DNA from: Candidatus Omnitrophota bacterium
GTDB taxonomy: Bacteria; Hinthialibacterota; Hinthialibacteria; Hinthialibacterales; JAKPRU01
Reading direction: 5' to 3'
NCBI GenBank assembly: GCA_029570205.1
Contig: JAKQSI010000084.1
Location: forward strand, 1 to 64,000
Length of the DNA stretch: 64,000 nucleotides
Below the pieces are notes generated by a model. The model saw nothing but the letters and a program-made list of their open reading frames with translations. It made no database searches and was not told the origin of the DNA. Both the position numbers and the translations under genes were made by a program. Shown here one piece after another: positions 53,101 through 61,735 of this stretch. How positions within the stretch are numbered: position 1 is the first letter of the stretch; every line of letters starts with the position of its first letter.

Positions 53101-54682
53101 ATGTAGCCATCGTGATGTTGTCCGTTACAACGGTTCCCAATTCACTGATCTCGAGTTCAAATAATTCCGCCAGTCTTGTGTCGGCGTATTGGCTAATTGC
53201 CGGAATCAGCATATCTGCTTCAAAGAAAAACTCCGTGCCCTCGATCGGCGCCGGCTCCCATCTCCCGCTTGCATCCCGCTCGCCCAGCTTCATGCGAATA
53301 CACTGAGCGCCCGTCATTCGCCCATTCTCACTGACAACTCTAATCGCTGTCGCACCCGCCATGATTTCGATGTTCTCTGCAAGTGCGCCCGCAATTTCCT
53401 CCGGCGCGGCAATCATTTCATCGCGACATCGAATCAATATCGTAACTGTTTCAGCCCCCAAGCGCCTGGCTACTCTTGCGGCATCGAACGCCGTATTCCC
53501 CCCACCGACAACCATTACACGTTTTCCTACCTCTGCCCCTTCATTCAATGAGAATCGTCTCAGAAACTCTACTCCATAAACGACTCCAGCGCACTGCTCA
53601 CCGGGGATGCCTAATTTCCGGCTTTCATGGGCGCCGGTCGCGATAAACACCACATCGAATTCTTTCTCTATCTGCTCTCTCGGAATGTCCTTTCCGACAG
53701 AACTTCCCGGTAGGAATGTTACTCCCAGCTTACGAATCGCGGAAATGTCCCTCTCCAGAATGTGGCGAGGCAGCCGATACTGTGGAATACCGACCGCCAA
53801 CATACCGCCCAGAACAGGTAATGCCTCATAGACAATACAGTGATGCCCGGCGAGAGCTAATGAATGAGCAGCGGCCAGACCCGCCGGCCCGGACCCGATA
53901 ATGGCTACGGATTTCCCACTCGGCTCAGTCCGGTTCGGCTTGTCCGATTCGGGAAAGAGATCCATTGCGAATCGTTTCAGTCCGCGTATATTGATCGGCT
54001 CATCAATCTCGCGCCGACTGCAGAGAGACTCACACGGATGAAAACAGACGCGACCACAAATCGAAGGTAGAGGATTATCCCGACGAATCACATCCGCTGC
54101 CTCCTTAATTCTGCCCGCCGCGATCAGAGCCACATACGCCTGAACACTGGAGTCGATGGGGCACCCTGTGCTGCACATTCCGCGACCGTTCTTGCGGATC
54201 ACGTACGCATTCGGAGCGGCCTGTGCATAGACCCGGTCAATTGCCTTTCGGGTCCCTATCCCCGCGTCAAAGGTACTCGGCAAGTTAACCGGACAGACAG
54301 CCGCGCAATCACCGCACGCCGTGCATTTGTGGATATCAACATAGCGTGGCCGCCGGCGAACCGTAACCCTAAAGTGCCCGGCTTCTCCTTCAATACGTAA
54401 CACATCCGAAAGGGTAAATACATCGATATTGATGTCCCGCATACATTCCACAAGTTTTGGAGAGATGATGCAGGTAGCGCAATCCCCAGTTGGAAAAGTC
54501 TTATCCAGACGGGACATTCCGCCACCCACTGCCGGGCTTTCCTCTACCAGGTAAACACGGAATCCGGCAGCGGAGAGATCGAGAGAGGCCTGAATCCCGG
54601 CGATTCCCCCGCCGCAGACCAATACCGCACCGCACAAATCGTTCGATCCTCCCGAGGCTGAAGGGCAACCGTTCGGATTCAT
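50156..54682 (-). CDS. hdrA: HdrA, duplicated and carrying an embedded GltD domain (1508 aa)
   Basis: The FAD subunit of a heterodisulfide-reductase-type complex, about twice the usual length. Residues 18-60 form the first FAD domain start (LVCGGGIAGIQ), and 120-130 an Fe-S motif (CTACGDCAAVC). Residues 168-560 form a complete glutamate synthase small-subunit-like unit (GltD/PreT type): STGCPID, GSGPAGLAAAHSLA (263-276), VVGGGNTAFDAARV (391-404), GIFAAGDVVTG (531-541). Residues 633-650 carry CLNCAGCSECMLCVQAC. 728-760 show the HdrA QCVGSRDTSCGNDYCSSVCC motif. A second HdrA half follows (VVGGGIAG at 1075, QCVEQRNAERPYCSRVCC at 1223), ending in two ferredoxin motifs (1418-1460). The ATG overlaps hdrB. 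Confidence 0.9.
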   Translation of the reverse strand: MNPNGCPSASGGSNDLCGAVLVCGGGIAGIQASLDLSAAGFRVYLVEESPAVGGGMSRLDKTFPTGDCATCIISPKLVECMRDINIDVFTLSDVLRIEGEAGHFRVTVRRRPRYVDIHKCTACGDCAAVCPVNLPSTFDAGIGTRKAIDRVYAQAAPNAYVIRKNGRGMCSTGCPIDSSVQAYVALIAAGRIKEAADVIRRDNPLPSICGRVCFHPCESLCSRREIDEPINIRGLKRFAMDLFPESDKPNRTEPSGKSVAIIGSGPAGLAAAHSLALAGHHCIVYEALPVLGGMLAVGIPQYRLPRHILERDISAIRKLGVTFLPGSSVGKDIPREQIEKEFDVVFIATGAHESRKLGIPGEQCAGVVYGVEFLRRFSLNEGAEVGKRVMVVGGGNTAFDAARVARRLGAETVTILIRCRDEMIAAPEEIAGALAENIEIMAGATAIRVVSENGRMTGAQCIRMKLGERDASGRWEPAPIEGTEFFFEADMLIPAISQYADTRLAELFELEISELGTVVTDNITMATSKEGIFAAGDVVTGPSNVIEAIAQGTRAARAIDNYLSGRPLSDGLRLPEREANPLSKKDVARLKRTISRVPRVNTEELAPADRIGNFREVECTYTADEAQREARRCLNCAGCSECMLCVQACQAGAINHSESSHTFQLQAGAVLLTPGFEPFDATRRAEFGFGVAKNVVTNVQFERMLSASGPTGGRIFRPSDGNTPRRLAFIQCVGSRDTSCGNDYCSSVCCMAATKEAILAKEHEPALEVTVFFLDLRAFGKECDRYYERARNRGIRYIRSLVSRTYEMPDTKNILLTYIGSDLKQVEEEFDLVVLSVGLEASSSIRRQAEEWGVDLNEWGFARTRELAPLDSSRDGIYVGGVFQEPKDIPDTVVQASAAAARAMSLLAPARGSETRRKSYPPERDITDEPPRVGVFVCHCGSNIASVVDIEAVVGEARRLPHVVYADHNIYTCADDTQDKMKQIIRERGINRVVVASCTPRTHEPIFRDTLRDAGLNPYLLEMANIRDQCSWVHSGRPEKATEKAVDLVRMMVGRATQLLPLQEERVPVNNTALVVGGGIAGMTVALSLAEQGFPVHLIEKSEHLGGTALRVHRTLDGENVQTFLLQTIERVTTNPRITVHLNTRVSHVGGHVGEFRSILAIEGAEGEIEHGVIVVATGAVEMKPHTFGYGRHNRIVTQLELTENLANDSLILRADGTVVMIQCVEQRNAERPYCSRVCCTTAVKNALALRERYANLRIVVLYRDMRTYGFREAAYREAREKGILFIRYEPDNPPDVSASGDIRVRVQEPSLGSYLELRPDLLVLAAPMEPRADRQVIANLLRVPLNADGFFLEAHIKLRPVDVASEGVFLCGTAQAPKFISETISQANAVAARAASILSHKEMAVSGQVAWVDPDKCISCMTCVHVCPYMAPQINSFNKAEIRTAVCMGCGSCAAECPARAVQLRHYLDSQILGAVESLLRVASGEWDSSIDYLEEIGAAEPLRRNE

Positions 54683-55575
54683 GATCGTTTGCCTCCTTCG
54701 GCCGGATTCAGAATCCCGTGTTTCGCTAGAAGCGGCATGGCATCAACCGCCGGAGCCTCCAGCGCCAATTCATCCACCGACAGCCCCAACGCCAACCCCA
54801 GTAGTTGTGTAATGTAAAGAATCGGGATCTCCGGGACCTCACCGAACGACTTCCCGATATCCGCCTGGCGAAGGTCAAGATTGGATTGGCAAAGCGGGCA
54901 CGCAACGGCGATACATTCGGCTCCGGCGCGGTGCGCCATTGAAAGTAACCTGTACCCGAGTCGTCGGACGACATCCGGATCGGTAATAGAAAGACTTGCC
55001 CCGCAACATTCCGTCTTGTATGGCCAATCAATCGCCTCGGCTCCAACGACGCGCAGCACTTCCTCCATACAGGTCGGGTATTCCGGATCGTCGAACGCTA
55101 CTATTTCGGGAGGCCGCGACAGGAGACAGCCGTAATAACAGGCCACTTTCAGACCGCCAAGCGGATGTGAGACATTCCTTCGAATTTCCTCTGTTCCCAG
55201 ATCGTTAGCCAAGACATCCAGGATGTGCTGGACCTGTACAGAACCGTCATACGGCATGCCCGTGATTCTCTCGGCACGACTGCATTCCGCCGGATCATGC
55301 GTGATCTTATAGTTGGCTGTCCGAAGGCGGGAGTAACATGAGGCGCACGCCGCCATCACGGGCATCCCCATGTCCCGTGCCCTGAGCAAGCTGAACACGG
55401 GAAGCGCCACGGCTAACGACGCATTGCTGGCATGTGCCGGTGTGGAACCACAACAGATCCAGTCGGCTATCTCATGCAACTCCAAGCGGAGGGCGGCGCA
55501 AACGGAAAGCGTGGATTTCTTAAAATCCCAAGCCGTTGATTCCAGGCTGCAACCGGGGAAAAAAGCGTATTTCAC
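54679..55575 (-). CDS. hdrB: HdrB, heterodisulfide reductase subunit B
   Basis: The 298-residue catalytic subunit with two CCG domains that bind non-cubane [4Fe-4S] clusters. First: PGCSL (Cys9), CCGS (41-43), ACASC (77, 80). Second: YYGCLLSRP, ECCGAS, CPLCQSN. All ligands are intact, so it should reduce a disulfide or act as an electron-transfer unit. Its stop overlaps the hdrA start and its start overlaps the hdrC stop, both as ATGA, which implies a 1:1 complex. Confidence 0.94.
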   Translation of the reverse strand: MKYAFFPGCSLESTAWDFKKSTLSVCAALRLELHEIADWICCGSTPAHASNASLAVALPVFSLLRARDMGMPVMAACASCYSRLRTANYKITHDPAECSRAERITGMPYDGSVQVQHILDVLANDLGTEEIRRNVSHPLGGLKVACYYGCLLSRPPEIVAFDDPEYPTCMEEVLRVVGAEAIDWPYKTECCGASLSITDPDVVRRLGYRLLSMAHRAGAECIAVACPLCQSNLDLRQADIGKSFGEVPEIPILYITQLLGLALGLSVDELALEAPAVDAMPLLAKHGILNPAEGGKRS

Positions 55576-56132
55576 CGATTTCTTTCCTCCTCATCCGCTC
55601 TCTGAAATATCTCTGTAACCTGCGCGACATTAGCCGATCGTGGGGCTAACACAGAAAGTTTCCTTTTTGCCAATAATTTCCGCGCTTTGTCCAGGTCGGT
55701 AAGAAAGTCAAAGCACCGGAATTTGTATGCAGTAAGCATCCCCAGTTCGAAAATCCGCCCGTGCCTGCGCACGCTCGAAAGAAAAGAACGGTAAAACGTC
55801 TCGCCCCGCTTACCGGGAACTCGCAATTTACGTCGGGCCGCGAGGATTCGAAGAGTATCCATCACGGTAGCAACGTCGATCCCCATCGGGCAGCGGCTTG
55901 TGCAGGCTTCACACGATGCGCAAAGCCAGATCGAGCGACATTTCAGTACCTCCTCCTCTCCTCCGAGATGGATTAGCCGCATAATTTGGCTTGAAAGAAG
56001 ATCCATTTCCCGGCCGATGGGACAGCCGGCAGAGCATTTGTGGCATTGGACACACGCGCTTACAGGTGTACCGCTGAGTCGCTCAACCTCGCGAAGGAAC
56101 GCGATGTCTCTCCACTCCAACGTGTCGTTCAT
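55572..56132 (-). CDS. hdrC: HdrC, ferredoxin-like subunit
   Basis: The 186-residue iron-sulfur subunit that links HdrA and HdrB. Two CxxCxxCxxxC[P] motifs are present: ACVQCHKCSAGCP (Cys27, 30, 33, 37) and CASCEACTSRCPMG (Cys71, 74, 77, 81). The rest is helical, as in HdrC of methanogens and bacteria. It overlaps hdrB (ATGA) and follows the GltB1/3 gene by three nt. Confidence 0.93.
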   Translation of the reverse strand: MNDTLEWRDIAFLREVERLSGTPVSACVQCHKCSAGCPIGREMDLLSSQIMRLIHLGGEEEVLKCRSIWLCASCEACTSRCPMGIDVATVMDTLRILAARRKLRVPGKRGETFYRSFLSSVRRHGRIFELGMLTAYKFRCFDFLTDLDKARKLLAKRKLSVLAPRSANVAQVTEIFQRADEEERNR

Positions 56133-56135
56133 CTC

Positions 56136-58766
56136 TTATTCGTCCATTTCATCCAAATCCGGCTCCTTGACCGCATCCTTCACGGGGACTACTTTACGAT
56201 AAACTTCTGACGGGCTCCGCAGAACCCCGTCTACTGTGAGCAAATCGCGCTCCACCTTAACTCCGAATAGCCGCTCGTTCTCGCGAAGATACGGCAGGAT
56301 TACTTTCCAGTCCGCGCCGTTTACAGTCTGATACACACCACCGTTCAGCTGCTCATTGACAAGTGTACGGTAAGGGTCTCGAATATAAATCGCGCCCCCG
56401 GAGGCTAACGAGAGCAGGTTACTGCCGGGGTAAGGTAAATCCAATGGAACCACATTTCCGTCAACATGAAATCGAATTCCATTCACAATCGCAAAACCGC
56501 CACCCTGCAAAGGATTGCCCGCCATAAACGACTCGCCCAGAAAATCGAGAGCGGTTCCGTTGATAACGACCCTGGGGCGCCCCACCGCATTGATCAGTGG
56601 ACGACCCGCTGTATTCCCCATCACATAGATTTCCCCTCCTTTTGCGCCGTACAGGAACGTCTGGCCCACATCCCCATAGATGACTACCTTACCGCGCTTC
56701 GCGATCTGGCACAGCTGATCCTGAGCATTACAGTGAACATACACCTCCAGGCCGTCGATCCCGGAAGCCAGGTAGTCACCGGGATTATCATAACAATCGA
56801 TGCGCAGCCCGTCCGTATTGGGGCCGAATCCGACTGCATGAAAACGGGTTCCACGTGTATTGTAATGAATCAGGTGTCGCCAACCGAGTGTATAGGCTTC
56901 GACAGCCAGCCTTGCATCGCATTGTTGCCCCTCCGCGGAGAAACCGCGCGCATCAATCAACAGCACGGTCTCTCCCGCCAGAGGCCCGCGCAGTTGTCTT
57001 CGGGAGTCCCACGTAATTCTTCTACACGCCCCCTCGCGGGAATCACCGAGAAACGGTTGTCGTCGAAATAGATGTTCGAGGCCATTGCGGAATACCATGA
57101 GAACGGAACTACGTTTCTTGTGCCCTGTCGGGTATCTCCGGTCCATACAGGCAGTTAATATGTCGATTCCCAAAAGAGGTAACCTGACCGCCGTCTGTGC
57201 GACAATTTCATCAACTATCCAGCGAAGTCGGTTGTAATCCATGTCCACGACGGAATCCCGCATGTATTGAAATAACTCGTCCGATGAATTTGAGCGAACG
57301 GCTTGTTGAATCCTGGAAAGAGCCTCTTTCTTTTCTTCCGGCGGATTGACCGCGATGGAGAAATCGCATGACACCTGCCCCGGAGGAACGGTGACCGCTT
57401 CGCCAAACTTGTTCGTTACATGAAGGTCGTAGCCGCCATTGTCTCCCCTGCCGTGTTCATTCGGAACCACATTCATGAGAAACGCGCCGCCGTCGGTATG
57501 GCTGCCGCCCCGCGCGTTCCAGTACAGATCGGCGACCGGACAAAACCGAGAATCCTCCCCGGCGAGACTTGCCAGCGTTGCATCAATAGCCTGTTTCTCG
57601 GAACAGATCAAGCCGATCGACACCTCGCCTTCCTGGAGAGCAAACACTTGCGGGCGGAGCATCGCTGTATCGGTAATTCCCAGCAGTTGAAAACCACCCT
57701 TGTTATCAAGAACGCGCGCAATAATGAAGAACCACGGTCCGTCCGGAGAGCCGTGAATATGCGACGCCTGGATCTGACGATAGATGCGGCGTTTTTCGGC
57801 AGGCAGGCGATCAACATCCAGTTCTGCAGTCGGGGCTAATGCTTCAATAATATATTCGATGGGATACTTGTACACACGGTGAAGCAAATCGAATAAAAGA
57901 ACGGAGACTTCCGTATCGGTCAGGAATTTCGGAAACAGGTGTCGCTGTGCAAGGTATTCGGTAACGGAATGGTAATTCGCAAAGTCCCCATTATGCACAA
58001 GCGCCTCGTTCATGCCGATGAATGGGTGTGCCCCGCCCGGATGCCAGACACGGCCCCGAGTCGGATAGCGCTGGTGCGCCAGCCAGACATGCGCCCGCAG
58101 TTCTCGCATCTGGTAATATTCCACCGCCGCTTCCGCATACCCGACTATTTTGATAATAAACAGATTTCGGGCATGAGACAGCACAAAGGCACGTTTCTCT
58201 CCCAGGGAAGAATAAAAACGATCGTTCAGCCGATTGGAATTCTGGAAAACAAATTCATCCTCACTCTCGCGTTCAGTGAGGCCGATCAGATTCTTTTCCT
58301 CGACAAACCGCTCAAGAATAGCCGATTTGACGCGGACAAAATATCGAGCAACGTCCGGGGGCCTGATCTCGAGCAGAGCAATATCACGATAGTCATCCAC
58401 AGTGGGGATGATCCCACCCTGCTGCACATCGAAATATGGTTCCAGGAAAGTTTTCTCTACTTCGCCACGCGCCGTGGAATCCAGCAAGGCAATCTGAAGA
58501 ATGTAACTTTCCTCGAGTGTTCCTCGCGAAACTCTCAAGTCTTCGGGAACGAGACCACATGCGGCAATTCCACCTCCTTTACCGTTGCCTCGGTTCCGCA
58601 TTTGGATTGATGGTTCATAGATGTGTTTGCCGCTTACGGGGATGGTGCACGCCAATCCGGTAACTCCGCATCCACCTTCGGCTTCGGGGCATTTTCGGAA
58701 CCAATCAGAAAGTGGCGGACGAAGATCCGACCGAGCCTGAATATATTTCCATACCCGTTTATCCAT
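56136..58766 (-). CDS. Glutamate synthase amidotransferase (GltB1) fused to GltB3 (GXGXG) domain
   Basis: An 876-residue protein. The N-terminal part is a class II glutamine amidotransferase: Cys33 in GGCGVTGLA would become the N-terminal nucleophile after removal of a 32-residue propeptide, and RYPTRGRVW with GAHPFIGMNEALVHNGD are present. The C-terminal part is the beta-helical GXGXG domain (YGDVGQTFLYGAKGGEIYVMGNTAGRP). The FMN-binding domain is absent and encoded separately by the next gene. It overlaps nothing but lies 22 nt after gltB2 and three nt before hdrC. It would supply ammonia from glutamine inside the complex. Confidence 0.9.
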   Translation of the reverse strand: MDKRVWKYIQARSDLRPPLSDWFRKCPEAEGGCGVTGLACTIPVSGKHIYEPSIQMRNRGNGKGGGIAACGLVPEDLRVSRGTLEESYILQIALLDSTARGEVEKTFLEPYFDVQQGGIIPTVDDYRDIALLEIRPPDVARYFVRVKSAILERFVEEKNLIGLTERESEDEFVFQNSNRLNDRFYSSLGEKRAFVLSHARNLFIIKIVGYAEAAVEYYQMRELRAHVWLAHQRYPTRGRVWHPGGAHPFIGMNEALVHNGDFANYHSVTEYLAQRHLFPKFLTDTEVSVLLFDLLHRVYKYPIEYIIEALAPTAELDVDRLPAEKRRIYRQIQASHIHGSPDGPWFFIIARVLDNKGGFQLLGITDTAMLRPQVFALQEGEVSIGLICSEKQAIDATLASLAGEDSRFCPVADLYWNARGGSHTDGGAFLMNVVPNEHGRGDNGGYDLHVTNKFGEAVTVPPGQVSCDFSIAVNPPEEKKEALSRIQQAVRSNSSDELFQYMRDSVVDMDYNRLRWIVDEIVAQTAVRLPLLGIDILTACMDRRYPTGHKKRSSVLMVFRNGLEHLFRRQPFLGDSREGACRRITWDSRRQLRGPLAGETVLLIDARGFSAEGQQCDARLAVEAYTLGWRHLIHYNTRGTRFHAVGFGPNTDGLRIDCYDNPGDYLASGIDGLEVYVHCNAQDQLCQIAKRGKVVIYGDVGQTFLYGAKGGEIYVMGNTAGRPLINAVGRPRVVINGTALDFLGESFMAGNPLQGGGFAIVNGIRFHVDGNVVPLDLPYPGSNLLSLASGGAIYIRDPYRTLVNEQLNGGVYQTVNGADWKVILPYLRENERLFGVKVERDLLTVDGVLRSPSEVYRKVVPVKDAVKEPDLDEMDE

Positions 58767-58788
58767 CGATTATCCTTCGCCGGAATCT

Positions 58789-60333
58789 TCATTCTTCATA
58801 GTCAAGATGTCCGAGCAAATCCGTTCGCCCGCGTAAGGCGGTTACAGAATCGAGACCCAGGCGATACAGAATGTCGATCAGCATTTCGCGCCAGGCGTTA
58901 TACATATTCACCAGTCGCTGTGTGCACCAATCGATTGTGACCATTTCCAGGAGTTCCGTGTCCGTGGTACAGATTCCGCGCGCGCATCCCCGTCCGCTTT
59001 CACAGCATCCGCAGCGAACACAGCCGAGGGCCACCAGCTCCGCCGTCCCAATCACCACACCGTCCGCGCCCAATGCAATGGCCTTGGCCATATCTGCCGG
59101 TGTACGAATTCCGCCGCTTGCGATCACATTTATCTCATCCCGAACCCCCTCGCCCAGCAAAAACCGATGAACCTGGTTGATCGCATATTCAATCGGCATG
59201 GCTATATTCTTCTTCGCGATGTTCGGCGCGGCCCCGGTTCCGCCGTAGCTGCCGTCAATGTGGACGATATGCGCCCCGGCACAGTACACTCCAACGGCTA
59301 CCATGTCGATATCCGCCGGAGTAGACACTTTTGCTGAAAGCAAAGCGCGCGGATTCACGTGCGAAATCCAGTCCAGATGTTTCTTGTGGTCCTCAATCGA
59401 GTACACGCTGTGAAACGGAAACGGCGAGAAAAGGGATGTTCCCACAACCGCTTCCCGCATCCGCGCGACCTCCGGCGTGTTCTTATCGCCCAGCAGATGT
59501 CCGCCGAGGCCGGGTTTTGCCCCCTGCGCGTATTTCAATTCAACGATCGGGGCACGTTGGATCGTGTCCTCGCGCACACCGAACAATCCTGTAGCCACTT
59601 GTGTAATGATATGGTCGGAGTACGGAATAAGTCTTTCATGATAGCCGCCTTCGCCCGTAGAGGTAAAGGTATTCCATGCTGTTGCCGAGCGAGACCTGCC
59701 CAGTAGAGCGCGGATATTCGTGGATCCGAACGACATCCCCCCGCCATACCAGGGCACATCAATCTTTATTTTCGGCCGTGTATCCTTTCGTTTGTTGAGC
59801 AGTATCTCTGTCGAAATGTCCTCCCGACGGATATCCGCCGGTGGGTGGTCAGGGTAACGGAAGTACAGGCGGTCGAATCCCCCGCCTGAATTGCCGATCT
59901 CACTTTCCAGGTGGGACGGCGGAATCCGGCCGGTTTCCGCCATGGCCCACGTAGCGGCAAGCAGATCGCCGGTCCAACGACAGTCCCCAAGGGTATCAAA
60001 AGCCGGATTCCTGAGAAGCGAAAGCGCGCCCTGCGGGCAAGCCTCAATACAGTAATGTTCCGTGTTCGAACAATCGAATCCGATACATCGGTAGTCTTGC
60101 GGACGAACAATCAATCCGTCCCCATCCGGGCTGGAATGGACACCGTACGGACAAATCTCTACACATCTGCGACACCGGATACAGGTTGAGGCACGATGGA
60201 TACTGAATTTGCCGATTTCATTTCGGTAACGGGACGGAGCCGGGCGCACTGCCCGGGAGACCTCCGAATAGTCCGGCGTGGGTCGCTTCTTCTCCGTCGG
60301 TGTTGAAAGAACGGCGGCTTGTGCAGCATTCAT
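58789..60333 (-). CDS. Glutamate synthase FMN domain with N-terminal ferredoxins (GltB2)
   Basis: The 514-residue FMN/iron-sulfur subunit that reduces 2-oxoglutarate plus ammonia to glutamate. An N-terminal ferredoxin part has CIRCRRCVEICP (Cys51, 54, 57, 61). FMN and catalytic motifs follow: YGGGMSFGS, GEGGYHERL, GAKPGLGGHLLG, IDGSYGGTGAAP and IASGGIRTPADMAKAIALGADGV. The 3Fe-4S motif is CGCCESGRGCARGIC. This is the archaeal-type split form. It starts eight nt after the paralogue at 60342 and sits next to gltB1/3. Confidence 0.92.
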   Translation of the reverse strand: MNAAQAAVLSTPTEKKRPTPDYSEVSRAVRPAPSRYRNEIGKFSIHRASTCIRCRRCVEICPYGVHSSPDGDGLIVRPQDYRCIGFDCSNTEHYCIEACPQGALSLLRNPAFDTLGDCRWTGDLLAATWAMAETGRIPPSHLESEIGNSGGGFDRLYFRYPDHPPADIRREDISTEILLNKRKDTRPKIKIDVPWYGGGMSFGSTNIRALLGRSRSATAWNTFTSTGEGGYHERLIPYSDHIITQVATGLFGVREDTIQRAPIVELKYAQGAKPGLGGHLLGDKNTPEVARMREAVVGTSLFSPFPFHSVYSIEDHKKHLDWISHVNPRALLSAKVSTPADIDMVAVGVYCAGAHIVHIDGSYGGTGAAPNIAKKNIAMPIEYAINQVHRFLLGEGVRDEINVIASGGIRTPADMAKAIALGADGVVIGTAELVALGCVRCGCCESGRGCARGICTTDTELLEMVTIDWCTQRLVNMYNAWREMLIDILYRLGLDSVTALRGRTDLLGHLDYEE

Positions 60334-60341
60334 CGTAGCGA

Positions 60342-61733
60342 TTACGCTCCAATCCGGTCTTTCCGTTTGCCGAAAAGTCTGCCGAAGTTGTCTCGCTCTA
60401 AATCCTCGAAAAACATACTTCGACCCGTTTCCCCGCGCAACCGGCGCACTTCCCGGATACCCATTGCGCCGAGCATTTCAAGCATCTGGTTGTACCAGGC
60501 TCCCATCAGGTTGACGATGCGTCGAACCGCATATTCCGGTTCGATCCGTGCGAGATCGACCGGACAGATTTCCCCGCGTTCGCATTCGCCGCACAACCGG
60601 CATTCCAAGGCTACCATGAGAGGAATATCAACGGCTACAAGATTCGCGCCGCAGATGATCGCCTTCGCCGCATGTTCGGCGAGGGCGATACCGCCGGATG
60701 CAATTAACGTAACTTCGTCGCGAATTCCTTCCCGGACAAGAGCGCCGTGAATCTCGCGCATTACATCGCGAAGGTGTCGCGGATCCGAAGATTCATGTTC
60801 CATCCCATGCGGGTCGAAATCGAATTGAATCACCTCTACACCTTCCCGGGTCAATTCAACGGCTCGTTTGTGGGATTTGGGAGTCGCCGGCGCACGAACA
60901 GCGACTATTTGATCGGGATTCTTTTCTTTTAGAGATTTCTGTACAGAAACAACGTTCGGCGAATCGGCTAACATCACCATCGCAGCGGAATTGTCGGCGG
61001 ACGTCGGCGCATCTTCCGCGTTTCGATAAAGCGGGATGATATGCCCGGATTCCGCGGGGATTTCGTCGCCGGGAACAATTGCCATCAAGCCGATTTCCGA
61101 GGCCGCCCGGATGACCGAATAGCAGATCGCGCCCTTCTGCCAGGGTTCCGGGACAACATCGAAAATAACCGGGAAAGGGATTTCGATTAACGTCGGAGGC
61201 GAAGCCGTCGGTTGCCCGTCCTGAAAGGAAAGATAAGGCAGGGTTCGTCCGATATCTACACTGGTGCTGATGTACTCACGCCCGTGAATACCGTCACGAG
61301 TGGGGCGGACAATTTCGGACATATCCGTCCACATCGAATCGAATCCGGGACCGCTGAACGGCCCTCCGTATCCGGAGCCTGAAACAGGAATCTTACCGGT
61401 TTCCGCCTGAAACCACGTGGTGAGAATAATATCCGGCGTATAGTAGGAGTCGCCGAGCTGCATGTATTCGGGATTAACCACGCGCGTCAAAATCCCTTTG
61501 GTACAGTTTTGGACGCAGGTTAAACAACCTTTACATTGATATATGTAGTCCAGGTAACCCGGTTCATCGTGAAGGATATCGGCCTCTTTACGGTAGAAAC
61601 CGTAAACGCAGCTTTTCTTGACACAATTGTGACAACCGGCGCAATCCTCCCTCCAATCCACGATGCCGAGTTTTCCGACAGGACGAAATCGTGGGGGAGC
61701 CGGTTCGGTATGGATGTGGTATTTAGCCGGCAC
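60342..61733 (-). CDS. Divergent GltB2 paralogue (glutamate-synthase-like, altered active site)
   Basis: A 463-residue paralogue of the preceding subunit. An N-terminal ferredoxin region has CAGCHNCVKKSCV and CKGCLTCVQNC. The motif FSGPGFDSMWTDMSEIVRP is shared with related archaeal-type proteins, and the end has CRLCGECERGEICPV. The expected DGSYGGTGAAP stretch is replaced by FDFDPHGMEHESSD, and the GAKPGLGGHLL stretch is missing, so glutamate formation is unlikely. It may be a structural or electron-transfer partner of the active subunit. It follows metF by two nt. Confidence 0.8.
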   Translation of the reverse strand: MPAKYHIHTEPAPPRFRPVGKLGIVDWREDCAGCHNCVKKSCVYGFYRKEADILHDEPGYLDYIYQCKGCLTCVQNCTKGILTRVVNPEYMQLGDSYYTPDIILTTWFQAETGKIPVSGSGYGGPFSGPGFDSMWTDMSEIVRPTRDGIHGREYISTSVDIGRTLPYLSFQDGQPTASPPTLIEIPFPVIFDVVPEPWQKGAICYSVIRAASEIGLMAIVPGDEIPAESGHIIPLYRNAEDAPTSADNSAAMVMLADSPNVVSVQKSLKEKNPDQIVAVRAPATPKSHKRAVELTREGVEVIQFDFDPHGMEHESSDPRHLRDVMREIHGALVREGIRDEVTLIASGGIALAEHAAKAIICGANLVAVDIPLMVALECRLCGECERGEICPVDLARIEPEYAVRRIVNLMGAWYNQMLEMLGAMGIREVRRLRGETGRSMFFEDLERDNFGRLFGKRKDRIGA

Positions 61734-61735
61734 GT

